Source: Roseateles hydrophilus | GTDB lineage: Bacteria > Pseudomonadota > Gammaproteobacteria > Burkholderiales > Burkholderiaceae_C | Assembly (NCBI RefSeq): GCF_026712245.1 | Contig: NZ_JAPPUY010000003.1 | Coordinates: 186,001-250,000, forward strand | Direction of reading: 5' to 3' | Length of the DNA stretch: 64,000 nucleotides | Shown here: piece by piece, positions 23,989 through 32,106 of the stretch | How the letters are laid out: every line of letters starts with the position of its first letter | Numbering within the stretch: position 1 is the first letter of the stretch | Notes under the pieces: generated by a model | The model's input: the letters and a program-made list of their open reading frames with translations, nothing else | Databases searched by the model: none | Told to the model about the DNA's origin: nothing | Program-made: the position numbers and the translations under genes

Positions 23989-25727
23989 TGCGCGCGCTGC
24001 TCACCACGCTGGCACTTGCCGCCGCCGCGGGCCACAGCCTGGCCGCGCCGCCCCTCACCACGCAGGCCGAGCGCAGCGGCTTCGTGCAGACCGGCCGCTA
24101 CGACGAGGTCGCCCAGCTGTGCCGCGACTTTGCCCGGGCCCACCCGGCGCAGGTACGCTGCGAGCGCTTCGGCACCACGCCGCAGGGCCGGCCGATGTGG
24201 GCGCTGGTGGCCAGCCAGTCCGGCGCGCTGACGCCGGCCGCCGCGCGCCGCGCCGGGTTGCCGGTCACACTGGTGCAGGGCGGCATCCATGCCGGCGAGA
24301 TCGACGGCAAGGACGCAGGTTTCCTAGCGCTGCGCGAGCAGCTGGCCCGGCCCGGCGCGCTGCGCCACCAGGTGCTGGTGTTCGTGCCGGTGTTCAATGT
24401 CGACGGCCATGAGCGCTTCGGCCCCTGGCACCGCCCCAACCAGCGCGGCCCCGAGCAGATGGGCTGGCGCACCACCGCGCAGAACCTCAACCTGAACCGC
24501 GACTACGTCAAGGCCGACGCGCCCGAGATGCAGGCCATGCTGGGCCTGGTGCGCGCCTGGGACCCGCTGGTCATGGTGGACCTGCACGCCACCGACGGCG
24601 CGCAGTTCGAGCACGACATCGCCATCATGGTGGAGCCCGTGCACGCGGGCGATGCCGCGCTGCGTGAGGCCGGCCGCGCCTGGCGCGACGGCGTCATCGA
24701 CGCGCTCGCGGCCCAGGGCGGGCTGCCGCTGCCGTTCTACCCGTCCTTCGTCGAGATGGACAACCCGGCCAGCGGCTTCCGCGACGGCGTGCCCACGCCG
24801 CGCTTCTCGCAGGGCTACTTCCTGCTGCGCAACCGGCTGGGCATGCTGGTGGAGACGCACAGCTGGCGCCCGTACCCGCACCGCGTGCGCCAGACCCGCC
24901 AGACCATCGACGCGGTGCTGGACCAGGTGGCCCGCCACGGCCGCGACTGGCTGCGGCGCGCCCACGCGGCCGACGCCCGGCCGCCCGCCGAGGTGGCGCT
25001 GACCTGGCGCACACGGCCCGAGGCGCGCGAGATCGAGTTCCGCGGCTATGCCTACACGCGCACGCCCAGCGAGGTGTCGGGTGCGCTGATGACGCGCTAT
25101 GACGAGACGCGGCCGGAAGTCTGGCGCGTGCCGCTGCGCGACCGCATCGAGCCCGACCTCGTGCGCGCCGCGCCCCGCGCAGGCTACCTGGTGCCGGCCG
25201 AACACGCGGCCTGGGTCGGCGAGAAGCTGGCGCAGCACGGCGTGCGCTTCGAGCGCCTGGCCCGGGGCCGCACGGCGCTGCCGGTGCAGGTCTGGCGCGC
25301 CAGTGCCGTCAAGCGCGACGCCGCCTCCACCGAAGGCCACCACCGCATGGCGCTGGCCGGCCAGTGGGCCGCCGAGGCGCGCGACCTGCCCGCCGGCAGC
25401 CTGTTCGTGCCGGCACAGCAACCGCTGGCCGCGCTGGCCATGCACCTGCTGGAGCCCGACGCGCCCGACTCGCTGGCCAGCTGGGGCCGCTTCGCGCCGG
25501 CCTTCGAGCCCAAGGAATACATGGAGCCCTACGTCGCCGAGCAGGTGGCCCGCGAGCAGCTGGCCGCCAGCCCGGCGCTGCGCGAGGCCTTCGCCACCCG
25601 GCTGCGCGACGACGCCCGCTTCGCCGCCGACCCGCAGGCGCGGCTGGACTTCTTCTACCGCCGCGCACCCAGCTGGGACGAGCGCTTCAACCTCTACCCG
25701 GTGCTGCGCACGGATCAGCGCCCCTGA
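23988..25727 (+). CDS. M14-family zinc carboxypeptidase-like protein, exported
   Basis: 579 residues, ATG at 23988 overlapping the previous stop (TGATG). A signal peptide ends HSLAA-P near residue 20. The M14 zinc site is present: His101 and Glu104 in GGIHAGEIDGKD and His200 in VMVDLHATDG; the catalytic Glu is probably Glu289 in MLVETHSW. The C-terminal half (about 330-579) is a separate domain found in large proteobacterial M14 proteins of this kind. It would cleave peptides or amide bonds in the periplasm. The metallopeptidase call is firm, but carboxypeptidase versus amidase activity on cell-wall peptides is open. Coupling to DUF2242 suggests an envelope role. Confidence 0.85.
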   Translation: MRALLTTLALAAAAGHSLAAPPLTTQAERSGFVQTGRYDEVAQLCRDFARAHPAQVRCERFGTTPQGRPMWALVASQSGALTPAAARRAGLPVTLVQGGIHAGEIDGKDAGFLALREQLARPGALRHQVLVFVPVFNVDGHERFGPWHRPNQRGPEQMGWRTTAQNLNLNRDYVKADAPEMQAMLGLVRAWDPLVMVDLHATDGAQFEHDIAIMVEPVHAGDAALREAGRAWRDGVIDALAAQGGLPLPFYPSFVEMDNPASGFRDGVPTPRFSQGYFLLRNRLGMLVETHSWRPYPHRVRQTRQTIDAVLDQVARHGRDWLRRAHAADARPPAEVALTWRTRPEAREIEFRGYAYTRTPSEVSGALMTRYDETRPEVWRVPLRDRIEPDLVRAAPRAGYLVPAEHAAWVGEKLAQHGVRFERLARGRTALPVQVWRASAVKRDAASTEGHHRMALAGQWAAEARDLPAGSLFVPAQQPLAALAMHLLEPDAPDSLASWGRFAPAFEPKEYMEPYVAEQVAREQLAASPALREAFATRLRDDARFAADPQARLDFFYRRAPSWDERFNLYPVLRTDQRP

Positions 25728-26086
25728 CCCACGCCTAGACGCAGCGCGGGGCCGGGCCGGCGGCCCGCGGTCAGGCGTGGCCGCCGGGCATTCACTGGCG
25801 ATGAGCCCCCCCTGACGATCAGCCGAGCGCTGACGCGGGACGCTGCCCGCTCATTTCTTCGCCGGTCGCACCGGCCCGTTGTGGTGCTGGTGCAATCGAT
25901 GCGCAGCGTCGGCGCCACAGTCGCCCCGCGCAGTGGGAACAAATCCACGCCCATCGCGCGATGCGTTGCGAAAAATCACAGGGCCTCATCACTTTTGACG
26001 AAACACTCGCGGCGCCGCAACGGCTTTCCGTCTCCGAAGGTCCCGCCGCGCCCCCCGCGCCACGGGCCGCTGACCGCACATCGTCC
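25728..26086. other. 359-bp gap upstream of the first chemoreceptor gene
   Basis: No gene with coding features was recognised. An open frame in phase with the chemoreceptor extends to 25961 but lacks a ribosome binding site. AT-richer stretches around 25930-25995 may hold the promoter; I could not identify a convincing sigma-28 or sigma-70 site. Confidence 0.4.
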
Positions 26087-28060
26087 ATGTCTCATCCGCG
26101 CGCTTCCCTGCCCTCCGAGCCCAGCAGCACCCCGTCATGGGCCCGCCCGGGCGTGTCCTGGTTCCGCAACATGCGCTTCACGGCCAAGGCCACCGTGATC
26201 CTGCTGTTCCTGCTGGTGCCCATCCTGTTCACGACCTACCTGCTGGTTGCCGACCGCCAGGCCGCCATCGCGGCCACGCAGCTGGAGCGCACCGGCCTGC
26301 GCGGCGTGCAGTTGGTGATCCCGGCGATGGACGCCACGCAGCTGCTGCGCCGCGCGCTGGTGGACCAGGCCAATGGCGTGGAACGCCCCGATGTGGCCGA
26401 ACTGCGCCAGCGCTTCAAGGCGGCCATGGACGCGCTCGCCAAGGACGGCAAGCCCCTGCTGGACACCCTGCCCGACCCCGGCACCGAGCACTGGCAGGCC
26501 CTGACGGCCGCGCGCCAGGCGGCGGACAGCCAGGCCAGCGGCCTGAGCGCTGCCGAGGTGCGCAAGCCCTATGTGGAGATCAGCGCGCAGCTGGGCGAAT
26601 TGACCCAGCATCTCGTGGACGTGAGCGGCCTCGCGCTGGACCCCGAGGGCGACTCCTACTACCTGATGATGGTCGGCACCGTGCACCTGCCTGACCTGCT
26701 GGAGAACCTGGGCCTCACGCGTGCCGCGCTGGCCAGCCTGGCCGCCGACCCACAGAACGCCCGGCTCACCGCACAGGCCGCCGCCCGCATGGCGGTAGAC
26801 AAGAAGCTGGTCGAGACCGTGGCGTCCGAGTTGGGGCGCGTCACCGAGTTCAACCCCACACTGCCGGTGGCCCAGCACCTGGATCACCTGAAGCCCGTCA
26901 AGGCGTTGATCGCGCAGCTGAGCCCGCTGGTCATGCAGCAGGCGGCCGAGCTGCCCGCGCCGGCCGAGATCGTCAAGCAAGCCTCGGCGGCCATCCAGTC
27001 GCTGAGTACGCTGCAGCGCGACGTGGCCAACGAGCTGGACGGCCTGCTGCAGGCCCGCGAGGAGCGCCTTGTGTCGCGCATCACGGTGGCCATCGCCATC
27101 GTCAGCGTGATGGTGCTGGGCGGGCTGTACTTCTTCTACTGCTTCTACCTGTCGATGAAGTCCGGCATGCGCACGCTGACCCGCCGCATGCACGCCATGG
27201 CCACCGGCGACCTGACCGACACGCTGGTCCCCAAGGGCAGCGACGAAACCGCCGACCTGCTGCGCTCGCTGGCCGAGATGCAGACCTCGCTGCGCGGCAC
27301 CGTGCGCGACGTGCGCGAAGCGGCCGACGCCATCATGCAGTCGTCGCAGGAAGTCGCCGAAGGCAGCCTGGACCTGTCCCGCCGCACCGAGCAAGCCGCT
27401 GCCAACCTGGAGGAAACCGCCTCGGCGATGGAGCAGATCAGCGCCACCGTGGCCAGCACCACCGACGGCGCCGGTCAGGCCGCCCGCTCGGCCGATGGCA
27501 ACGCGCAGCTGGCCCAGCGCGGCGGCGAGGTCATCGCTCAGGTGGTGGACACCATGTCTGGCATCGAAACCTCCAGCCGCCGCATCGGCGAGATCATCGG
27601 CGTCATCGACAGCATCGCTTTCCAGACCAACATCCTCGCGCTGAACGCCGCCGTCGAAGCCGCCCGGGCCGGCGAGCAGGGCCGGGGCTTTGCGGTCGTG
27701 GCGAGCGAGGTGCGCGCGCTGGCCCAGCGCAGCGCGTCGGCCGCACGCGAGATCAAGCAGCTCATCCTGGAAAGCGGCGAACGCGTCGACGGCGGCCAGC
27801 GCATCGTGGCCGAGGCGGGCACCACCATCCGCGCCATCGTGGACAGCACCCACCAGGTGGGCGAGCTGCTGGGCAGCATCGCCAACGGTGCCCGCGAGCA
27901 GTCGCAAGGCATCGCCCAGGTCGGCGCCTCCATCCAGGAGCTGGACCAGATGACGCAGCAGAACGCCGCGCTCGTCGAGCAGACCGCCGCGGCAGCCAGC
28001 TCGATGCGCCAGCAGGCCGAGCAGCTGGCGGCCGCCGTGGGGGTGTTCCGGCTGCCCTGA
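26087..28060 (+). CDS. Methyl-accepting chemotaxis protein
   Basis: 657 residues from the ATG at 26087. A short cytoplasmic N-terminus, a first transmembrane helix (about 30-50, ILLFLLVPILFTTYLLV), a roughly 290-residue periplasmic helical sensor, a second transmembrane segment (about 330-350), HAMP and a full signalling domain. The hairpin tip is recognisable as [20 protein letters not shown], and the methylation helices are Glu/Gln-Ala-rich. The protein ends GVFRLP without a CheR-tether pentapeptide. Residues of the periplasmic part resemble the four-helix bundles of other Burkholderiales receptors; the ligand is unknown. No che genes are adjacent. It is the first of three such receptors in the window. 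Confidence 0.92.
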   Translation: MSHPRASLPSEPSSTPSWARPGVSWFRNMRFTAKATVILLFLLVPILFTTYLLVADRQAAIAATQLERTGLRGVQLVIPAMDATQLLRRALVDQANGVERPDVAELRQRFKAAMDALAKDGKPLLDTLPDPGTEHWQALTAARQAADSQASGLSAAEVRKPYVEISAQLGELTQHLVDVSGLALDPEGDSYYLMMVGTVHLPDLLENLGLTRAALASLAADPQNARLTAQAAARMAVDKKLVETVASELGRVTEFNPTLPVAQHLDHLKPVKALIAQLSPLVMQQAAELPAPAEIVKQASAAIQSLSTLQRDVANELDGLLQAREERLVSRITVAIAIVSVMVLGGLYFFYCFYLSMKSGMRTLTRRMHAMATGDLTDTLVPKGSDETADLLRSLAEMQTSLRGTVRDVREAADAIMQSSQEVAEGSLDLSRRTEQAAANLEETASAMEQISATVASTTDGAGQAARSADGNAQLAQRGGEVIAQVVDTMSGIETSSRRIGEIIGVIDSIAFQTNILALNAAVEAARAGEQGRGFAVVASEVRALAQRSASAAREIKQLILESGERVDGGQRIVAEAGTTIRAIVDSTHQVGELLGSIANGAREQSQGIAQVGASIQELDQMTQQNAALVEQTAAAASSMRQQAEQLAAAVGVFRLP

Positions 28061-28104
28061 GTGGCCTGGCCGGTGGCGGCTGGCGGTGTAGATTCGCGGC
28101 CGCC

Positions 28105-28770
28105 ATGAACCGCCTGCTCACCGAACTGCAACGCCTGTACCCGCCCGCCGACGCCGGCCTCACCCACACGCTGGTGCTGGAGCTGGCCCGGCCGGCCGAC
28201 TGGACCGCCCTGGGCCCGCTGTGGCGCGGCGTGCAGGCCGACCTGGGCCTGCCCGCGCCGGCCATTGCCGTGTCTGGCACCGACGGGCTGCAGCTGTGGT
28301 TCTCGCTGCAGCAGCCCGTCACCACCGCCCGTGCGGCCGACTTCCTGGCCGCGCTGCAGGCCCGCTACCTGCCCGATGTGGCACCGGCCCGGCTGCGGCC
28401 CTGGGCCGACGGCAGCCGGCCCACGCTGCCGGCGCAGGACGCCGCCAGCGGCAACTGGTCCGCCTTCATCGCGCCCGACCTCGCCCCTGTCTTCGCCGAC
28501 ACGCCCTGGCTGGACATCCCGCCCAGCGCCGACGGCCAGGCCGACCTGCTGGGCCGGCTCACCAGCATCCCGCCCGCCGCCTTCGACGCCGCACTGCGCG
28601 CGCTGCAGCCCGTAGCCCCCATCAGCGCGGCACCGGCAGCAACCACCACCGCCCCCCAGCCCGGCCCGCGGCTGGACCCGCGCCAGTTTCTGCAACGCGT
28701 GCTGGACGACGAGAGCGCGCCGCTGGCCCTGCGCGTCGAGGCCGCGCGCACGCTGCTGCAGCACCCATGA
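28105..28770 (+). CDS. Conserved-looking protein of unknown function
   Basis: 221 residues, no signal peptide or membrane segments. The first 170 residues form one domain with THTLVLELARPADWTALGPLW, DGLQLWFSLQQPV and PARLRPWADG motifs; the second of these looks like a strand-turn-strand around an aromatic core. A Pro/Ala-rich linker (about 173-187) leads to a C-terminal helical segment LDPRQFLQRVLDDESAPLALRVEAARTLL-type. I do not recognise a family. Its stop overlaps the ATG of the PAP2 phosphatase (ATGA), so the two are cotranscribed and translationally coupled. Codon use matches its neighbours, supporting a real gene. Confidence 0.7.
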   Translation: MNRLLTELQRLYPPADAGLTHTLVLELARPADWTALGPLWRGVQADLGLPAPAIAVSGTDGLQLWFSLQQPVTTARAADFLAALQARYLPDVAPARLRPWADGSRPTLPAQDAASGNWSAFIAPDLAPVFADTPWLDIPPSADGQADLLGRLTSIPPAAFDAALRALQPVAPISAAPAATTTAPQPGPRLDPRQFLQRVLDDESAPLALRVEAARTLLQHP

Positions 28771-29417
28771 GCGCCCGCAACACGGCACGCCGCCCGCTGG
28801 GCCTGGCGCTGATTTTCTTCATCGGCTTCGGTCTGCTGGGCCTGGCCATGCACCACGGCGCCACCGCCGGCTGGGACCAGGCTGCGCTGCAACTCGCCCA
28901 GCAGTGGCGCGCCGCCCACCCGGCCGTGACGCGCGCCATGCTCGACGCCAGCAGCCTGGGCGGCACGCCGGTGCTGACGCTGTTCACCCTGCTGGCCGCC
29001 GGCTACCTGCTCAGCGTGGGCCGGCCCGCGCGGGCGGCCGCCGTGGCTGCGGCCATGGTCAGCGGCGTGCTGGCGCTGGACGGGCTGAAAGCCGTGTTCG
29101 AGCGCGCCCGGCCCGACCCCGCCTTCGCCGCGCTGGTGCAGGACGGCCTGAGCTTTCCCAGCGGCCACGCCAGCATGTCGGCCGTGTTCTACCTGACGCT
29201 GGGCGTGCTGCTCGCGCAACGCCACGGCCGGCGTGCCGAGCGGCTCTACCTGCTCGCCGTGGCGACGCTGCTGGCCGCGCTGATCGGCACCAGCCGCGTC
29301 GTGCTGGGCGTGCACTGGGCCAGTGACGTGCTGGCCGGCTGGGCCTTTGGCGTCGGCTGGGCGGCGCTGTGGTTCAGCCTCGCGGCACGCCTGCGCGACG
29401 CACGCGGCCCGGGCTGA
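28767..29417 (+). CDS. PAP2-family membrane phosphatase
   Basis: 216 residues with about five to six transmembrane helices. All three phosphatase motifs are present: KAVFERARP (Lys108 to Arg114-Pro115), PSGH (131-134) and SRVVLGVHWASD (Ser176-Arg177, His183, Asp187). The active site would face the periplasm. Substrates of this class include phosphatidic acid, phosphatidylglycerol phosphate and undecaprenyl diphosphate; which applies here cannot be told. The gene overlaps the upstream unknown gene by 4 bp, and its stop is 5 bp from the end of the convergent arginine operon. Confidence 0.9.
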   Translation: MSARNTARRPLGLALIFFIGFGLLGLAMHHGATAGWDQAALQLAQQWRAAHPAVTRAMLDASSLGGTPVLTLFTLLAAGYLLSVGRPARAAAVAAAMVSGVLALDGLKAVFERARPDPAFAALVQDGLSFPSGHASMSAVFYLTLGVLLAQRHGRRAERLYLLAVATLLAALIGTSRVVLGVHWASDVLAGWAFGVGWAALWFSLAARLRDARGPG

Positions 29418-29422
29418 CGCGC

Positions 29423-30079
29423 TCAGCCCGGCGCACGCCACACCAGCACCGGCCCGCCGTCGTCGATGCGCGCATGCACCGGCCGCTGGAAACCGGCGGC
29501 GCGCAGCGCGGCCAGTGCCGGCAGCGCGCGGTCGTCGGCGCGGGCCAGGCTGGCCTCGGCCGCGGCACCGAGGAAGGACAGGTAGATGGTCTGACGCGGC
29601 AGCAGCGCAGCCAGGTGGCTGCGCCAGGCCGCGCCCAGCCGGGCCTGCGCCTCGGCCGGGTCGCCGGCGTAGAAGCGCGCGCCCAGCGCCTGCCAGAACG
29701 GCGACGCGCCCGCAGCATCGCGCCAGCCCGGCAGCTCGGCCACCAGCGCGTCGCCGAAATCCTGCGGGTGCTGCTGCATGAGCGCCTGGGCGGCGGCGAT
29801 GAGCGCGCCCAGCGCGGCCGTCTGCTGCGCGGCGCCCAGGCCGGGCGCGAGCTGCAGGTCGGCCAGCTCGGCCTGGCCCGTGTGGTCGTTGCCCAGCAGC
29901 AGCGTGGTCTGCACGCGGAACAGCGCGAGCTCCTGCGCCGCGTGCACGACGCGGCCGATGTGGAAGTGGTAGCGCGGCAGCGCCAGGCCCAGCCGCGGCA
30001 CCAGCCGCAGCGACGCGCTGCCATCGGGCAGGGCCAGCCGGTGGCCATCGGCCGTGGTGTCGATGCGCAGGTCGCTCAT
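29423..30079 (-). CDS. AstA-like protein, core domain only (second arginine N-succinyltransferase subunit?)
   Basis: 218 residues, coupled to astA by an ATGA overlap. From about residue 38 to the end it aligns by eye with AstA: YHFHIGRVVHAA to AstA YSYRNEFVVHAS, then LLLGNDHTGQAELADLQL to LHLCHDLTGATLLTSFYL, ASPFWQALGARFY to QSPFWDAVGRRFF, and a final ARIDDGGPVL to VDIFDGGPTV. Compared with AstA (340 residues) it lacks about 60 residues at the N-terminus and about 90 at the C-terminus. Pseudomonads carry two full-length subunits, AruF and AruG; this gene may be a reduced partner or a degenerate paralogue. It has no frameshift or internal stop. Catalytic competence alone is doubtful. Confidence 0.7.
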   Translation of the reverse strand: MSDLRIDTTADGHRLALPDGSASLRLVPRLGLALPRYHFHIGRVVHAAQELALFRVQTTLLLGNDHTGQAELADLQLAPGLGAAQQTAALGALIAAAQALMQQHPQDFGDALVAELPGWRDAAGASPFWQALGARFYAGDPAEAQARLGAAWRSHLAALLPRQTIYLSFLGAAAEASLARADDRALPALAALRAAGFQRPVHARIDDGGPVLVWRAPG

Positions 30080-31098
30080 GCCTGGCCCTCCGGTTGCAGC
30101 GGCACGGCCAGCAGCCGCTCGCCGGCACTGGCGGCCATGGCGCCGGTGTCCTCGGGCGTGGGCTGGTCGCCCGCGCGGGCCAGCACGGCGGCGAAGCGCT
30201 CGCGCGCCGGCCGCACCAGCAGCTGCAAGCGGCGCGGGCCGTCCGCCGCCTCGGCCTGCACCGTCACCTCGCGCGCCAGCCGCACGCTGCGCAGCGAGGC
30301 CAGCGGCGCCTCCACAGTGGGGCCGCCGTCGAAGATGTCCACATAGCTGTCGGCGTCGAAGCCCTCGTCCTGCAGGATGCCGAACGGGATCTCGCCCACC
30401 GGGTGCAGCTGGCCGATGGCCCACTGCGCGGCTTCGGGCAGCAGCGCCACGTAGACGGGCGACGGCGGCATCAGCTCGGCGATGCAGGCGCGGCTGCGGC
30501 CGCCGATGACGGCCTCGGCCTCGGGGTAGTCCATGCCGAAGAAGCGCCGGCCGACGGCGTCCCAGAACGGGCTCTGGCCGGCGGCGTCGGTCACGCCGGG
30601 GCTTTCGGCCGCGATGCGCTCGGAGAAGCGCTCGGCATGCGCCTGGATGAACAGCAGCCGCGCCCGGCTCAGCAGCTGGGCGGCCGGGCCGTGTTCGTAG
30701 GCAGGGTCGAGGTAGAACGAGGTCAGCAGCGTGGCGCCGGTCAGGTCGTGGCACAGGTGCAGCGTGTGCATGCGCTGCGACACGCCCAGCGCGGCGCTCG
30801 CATGCACGACGAACTCGTTGCGGTAGCTGTAGAAGCGGTCGAAGAAGCCGGCGCTGGCGGCGATGCCCGAGCAGCCCACGAGCCGGCCGGCGCTGGTGTC
30901 CTCCAGCACGAAGAGGTAGGTCTCCTCGCCGCTGGCGTCGTCGGGGCTGGCGAAGGCCTGCAGCGACGCGGCGATGCGCCGGCGCAGCTTGGCCTCATCG
31001 TTGGGCAGCGAGCTGATCGCATCGGCGCTGGCGGCGGCCATGCGGTGCAGGTCGGCAAGGTCGGCCGCCGCCACGGGGCGCAGCAGCAGGTGGTTCAT
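30076..31098 (-). CDS. astA: Arginine N-succinyltransferase
   Basis: 340 residues from the ATG at 31098. It catalyses succinyl-CoA + L-arginine to N2-succinylarginine, the first step of the AST pathway. Family landmarks are clear: LRPVAAADLADL at the start, SYRNEFVVHASAALGV, GATLLTSFYLDP, SPFWDAVGRRFFGMDYPEA, IAELMPPSPVYVALLPEAAQ and DSYVDIFDGGP, all typical of AstA/AruG. Start and stop overlap its neighbours (ATGA on both sides), so it is translationally coupled to the ArgR-type regulator upstream and the AstA-like gene downstream. astB and astD are not in the window, so the rest of the pathway must be encoded elsewhere, or the product has another fate. Confidence 0.9.
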   Translation of the reverse strand: MNHLLLRPVAAADLADLHRMAAASADAISSLPNDEAKLRRRIAASLQAFASPDDASGEETYLFVLEDTSAGRLVGCSGIAASAGFFDRFYSYRNEFVVHASAALGVSQRMHTLHLCHDLTGATLLTSFYLDPAYEHGPAAQLLSRARLLFIQAHAERFSERIAAESPGVTDAAGQSPFWDAVGRRFFGMDYPEAEAVIGGRSRACIAELMPPSPVYVALLPEAAQWAIGQLHPVGEIPFGILQDEGFDADSYVDIFDGGPTVEAPLASLRSVRLAREVTVQAEAADGPRRLQLLVRPARERFAAVLARAGDQPTPEDTGAMAASAGERLLAVPLQPEGQA

Positions 31099-32087
31099 GA
31101 GGTCTCTCCCGTGGGGGTGCCGCTGCGCCAGGCGAGCGCGCGGCGGCTGCGCTCGTCGCGCGGCGTGTGGCCGAAGTGGGCCTTGTAGGCGTTGGAGAAA
31201 TGCGGCCCCGACGCGAAGCCGCTGGACAGGCCGATCTGCAGGATGGACTGGCTGCTCTGCTGCAGCAGCCGCTGCGCGCGGGCCAGGCGCAGCGCGAGGT
31301 AGTGGCGCGAGGGCAGCGTGTCCAGGTGCTGCTTGAACAGCCGCTCCAGCTGCCGGCGCGACACGCCCACCAGCCGTGCCACCTCCTCGGTGGGCAGCGG
31401 CTCGGCGAGGTTGGCCTCCATCAGCGCCAGCGCCTCGGCCAGCTTGGGGCTGCCGGCGCCGCGCTGCTCGCTGTAGCCGGCGCGCTGGCGCTCGTCGCGC
31501 GGCCGCAGGCCCTTCAGGCCCAGCGCCTGCGCCAGCTCCTGGCCGACGCGCTCGCCATGCTGCGCGGCCAGCCAGGCGCAGCACAGGTCCAGGCTGGCGG
31601 TGCCGCCGGCGCAGCTGAGCTGGCGGCCGTCCGCGGCGATCTCCCACAGGCCGGCCGCCCAGGCGACCGCGGGGTAGGCGTCGGCCAGCGTGTCCAGCTG
31701 CGCCCAGTCGGCGCAGGCGCGCTGGCCGTCCAGCAGGCCGGCCGCGGCCAGCGCGGCGGCGCCGGCGTCCACGCCCGCCAGCACGGCGCCCTGCGCGGCC
31801 CAGGCGCGCAACGCGGCCGACAGCAGCGGGTCGGCCGGCCCGGCCTCGGCGCTGAGCAGGAAGACGGCATGCCAGTCGGCGGCCAGCGCCCAGGGCTGGG
31901 TCAGCGCCTGCAGCCCGCTGGACGACGCCACCGGCCCGCCCGCGGCGGACAGGCAGTCGGCGCGGTAGCAGGCCTCGTCCTGCAGCGCGTTGACGGCGGC
32001 CAGGCTGTCGAGCACGCCCGCCAGCGCGAGCGCCGGGAAGCCGGGCTGCAACACCAGGCCGACACGGCGCAGCGGGGCGGGGGTCAT
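31095..32087 (-). CDS. AraC/GlxA-family regulator similar to Pseudomonas ArgR
   Basis: 330 residues. An N-terminal DJ-1/PfpI-like domain (about 5-185; VGLVLQPGFPALALAGVLDSL) precedes a double helix-turn-helix AraC domain (about 210-310; PTEEVARLVGVSRRQLERLFKQHL and FASGPHFSNAYKAHFGHTPRDE). This arrangement is that of ArgR in P. aeruginosa, which activates aru genes in response to arginine. Its position inside an arginine-catabolic operon, overlapping astA by 4 bp and 19 bp after the permease, supports the same role. Targets are likely the operon's own promoter and the divergent TonB receptor. Effector identity is inferred. Confidence 0.85.
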   Translation of the reverse strand: MTPAPLRRVGLVLQPGFPALALAGVLDSLAAVNALQDEACYRADCLSAAGGPVASSSGLQALTQPWALAADWHAVFLLSAEAGPADPLLSAALRAWAAQGAVLAGVDAGAAALAAAGLLDGQRACADWAQLDTLADAYPAVAWAAGLWEIAADGRQLSCAGGTASLDLCCAWLAAQHGERVGQELAQALGLKGLRPRDERQRAGYSEQRGAGSPKLAEALALMEANLAEPLPTEEVARLVGVSRRQLERLFKQHLDTLPSRHYLALRLARAQRLLQQSSQSILQIGLSSGFASGPHFSNAYKAHFGHTPRDERSRRALAWRSGTPTGETS

Positions 32088-32106
32088 GCGCGCATTGTGG
32101 CCGCCG

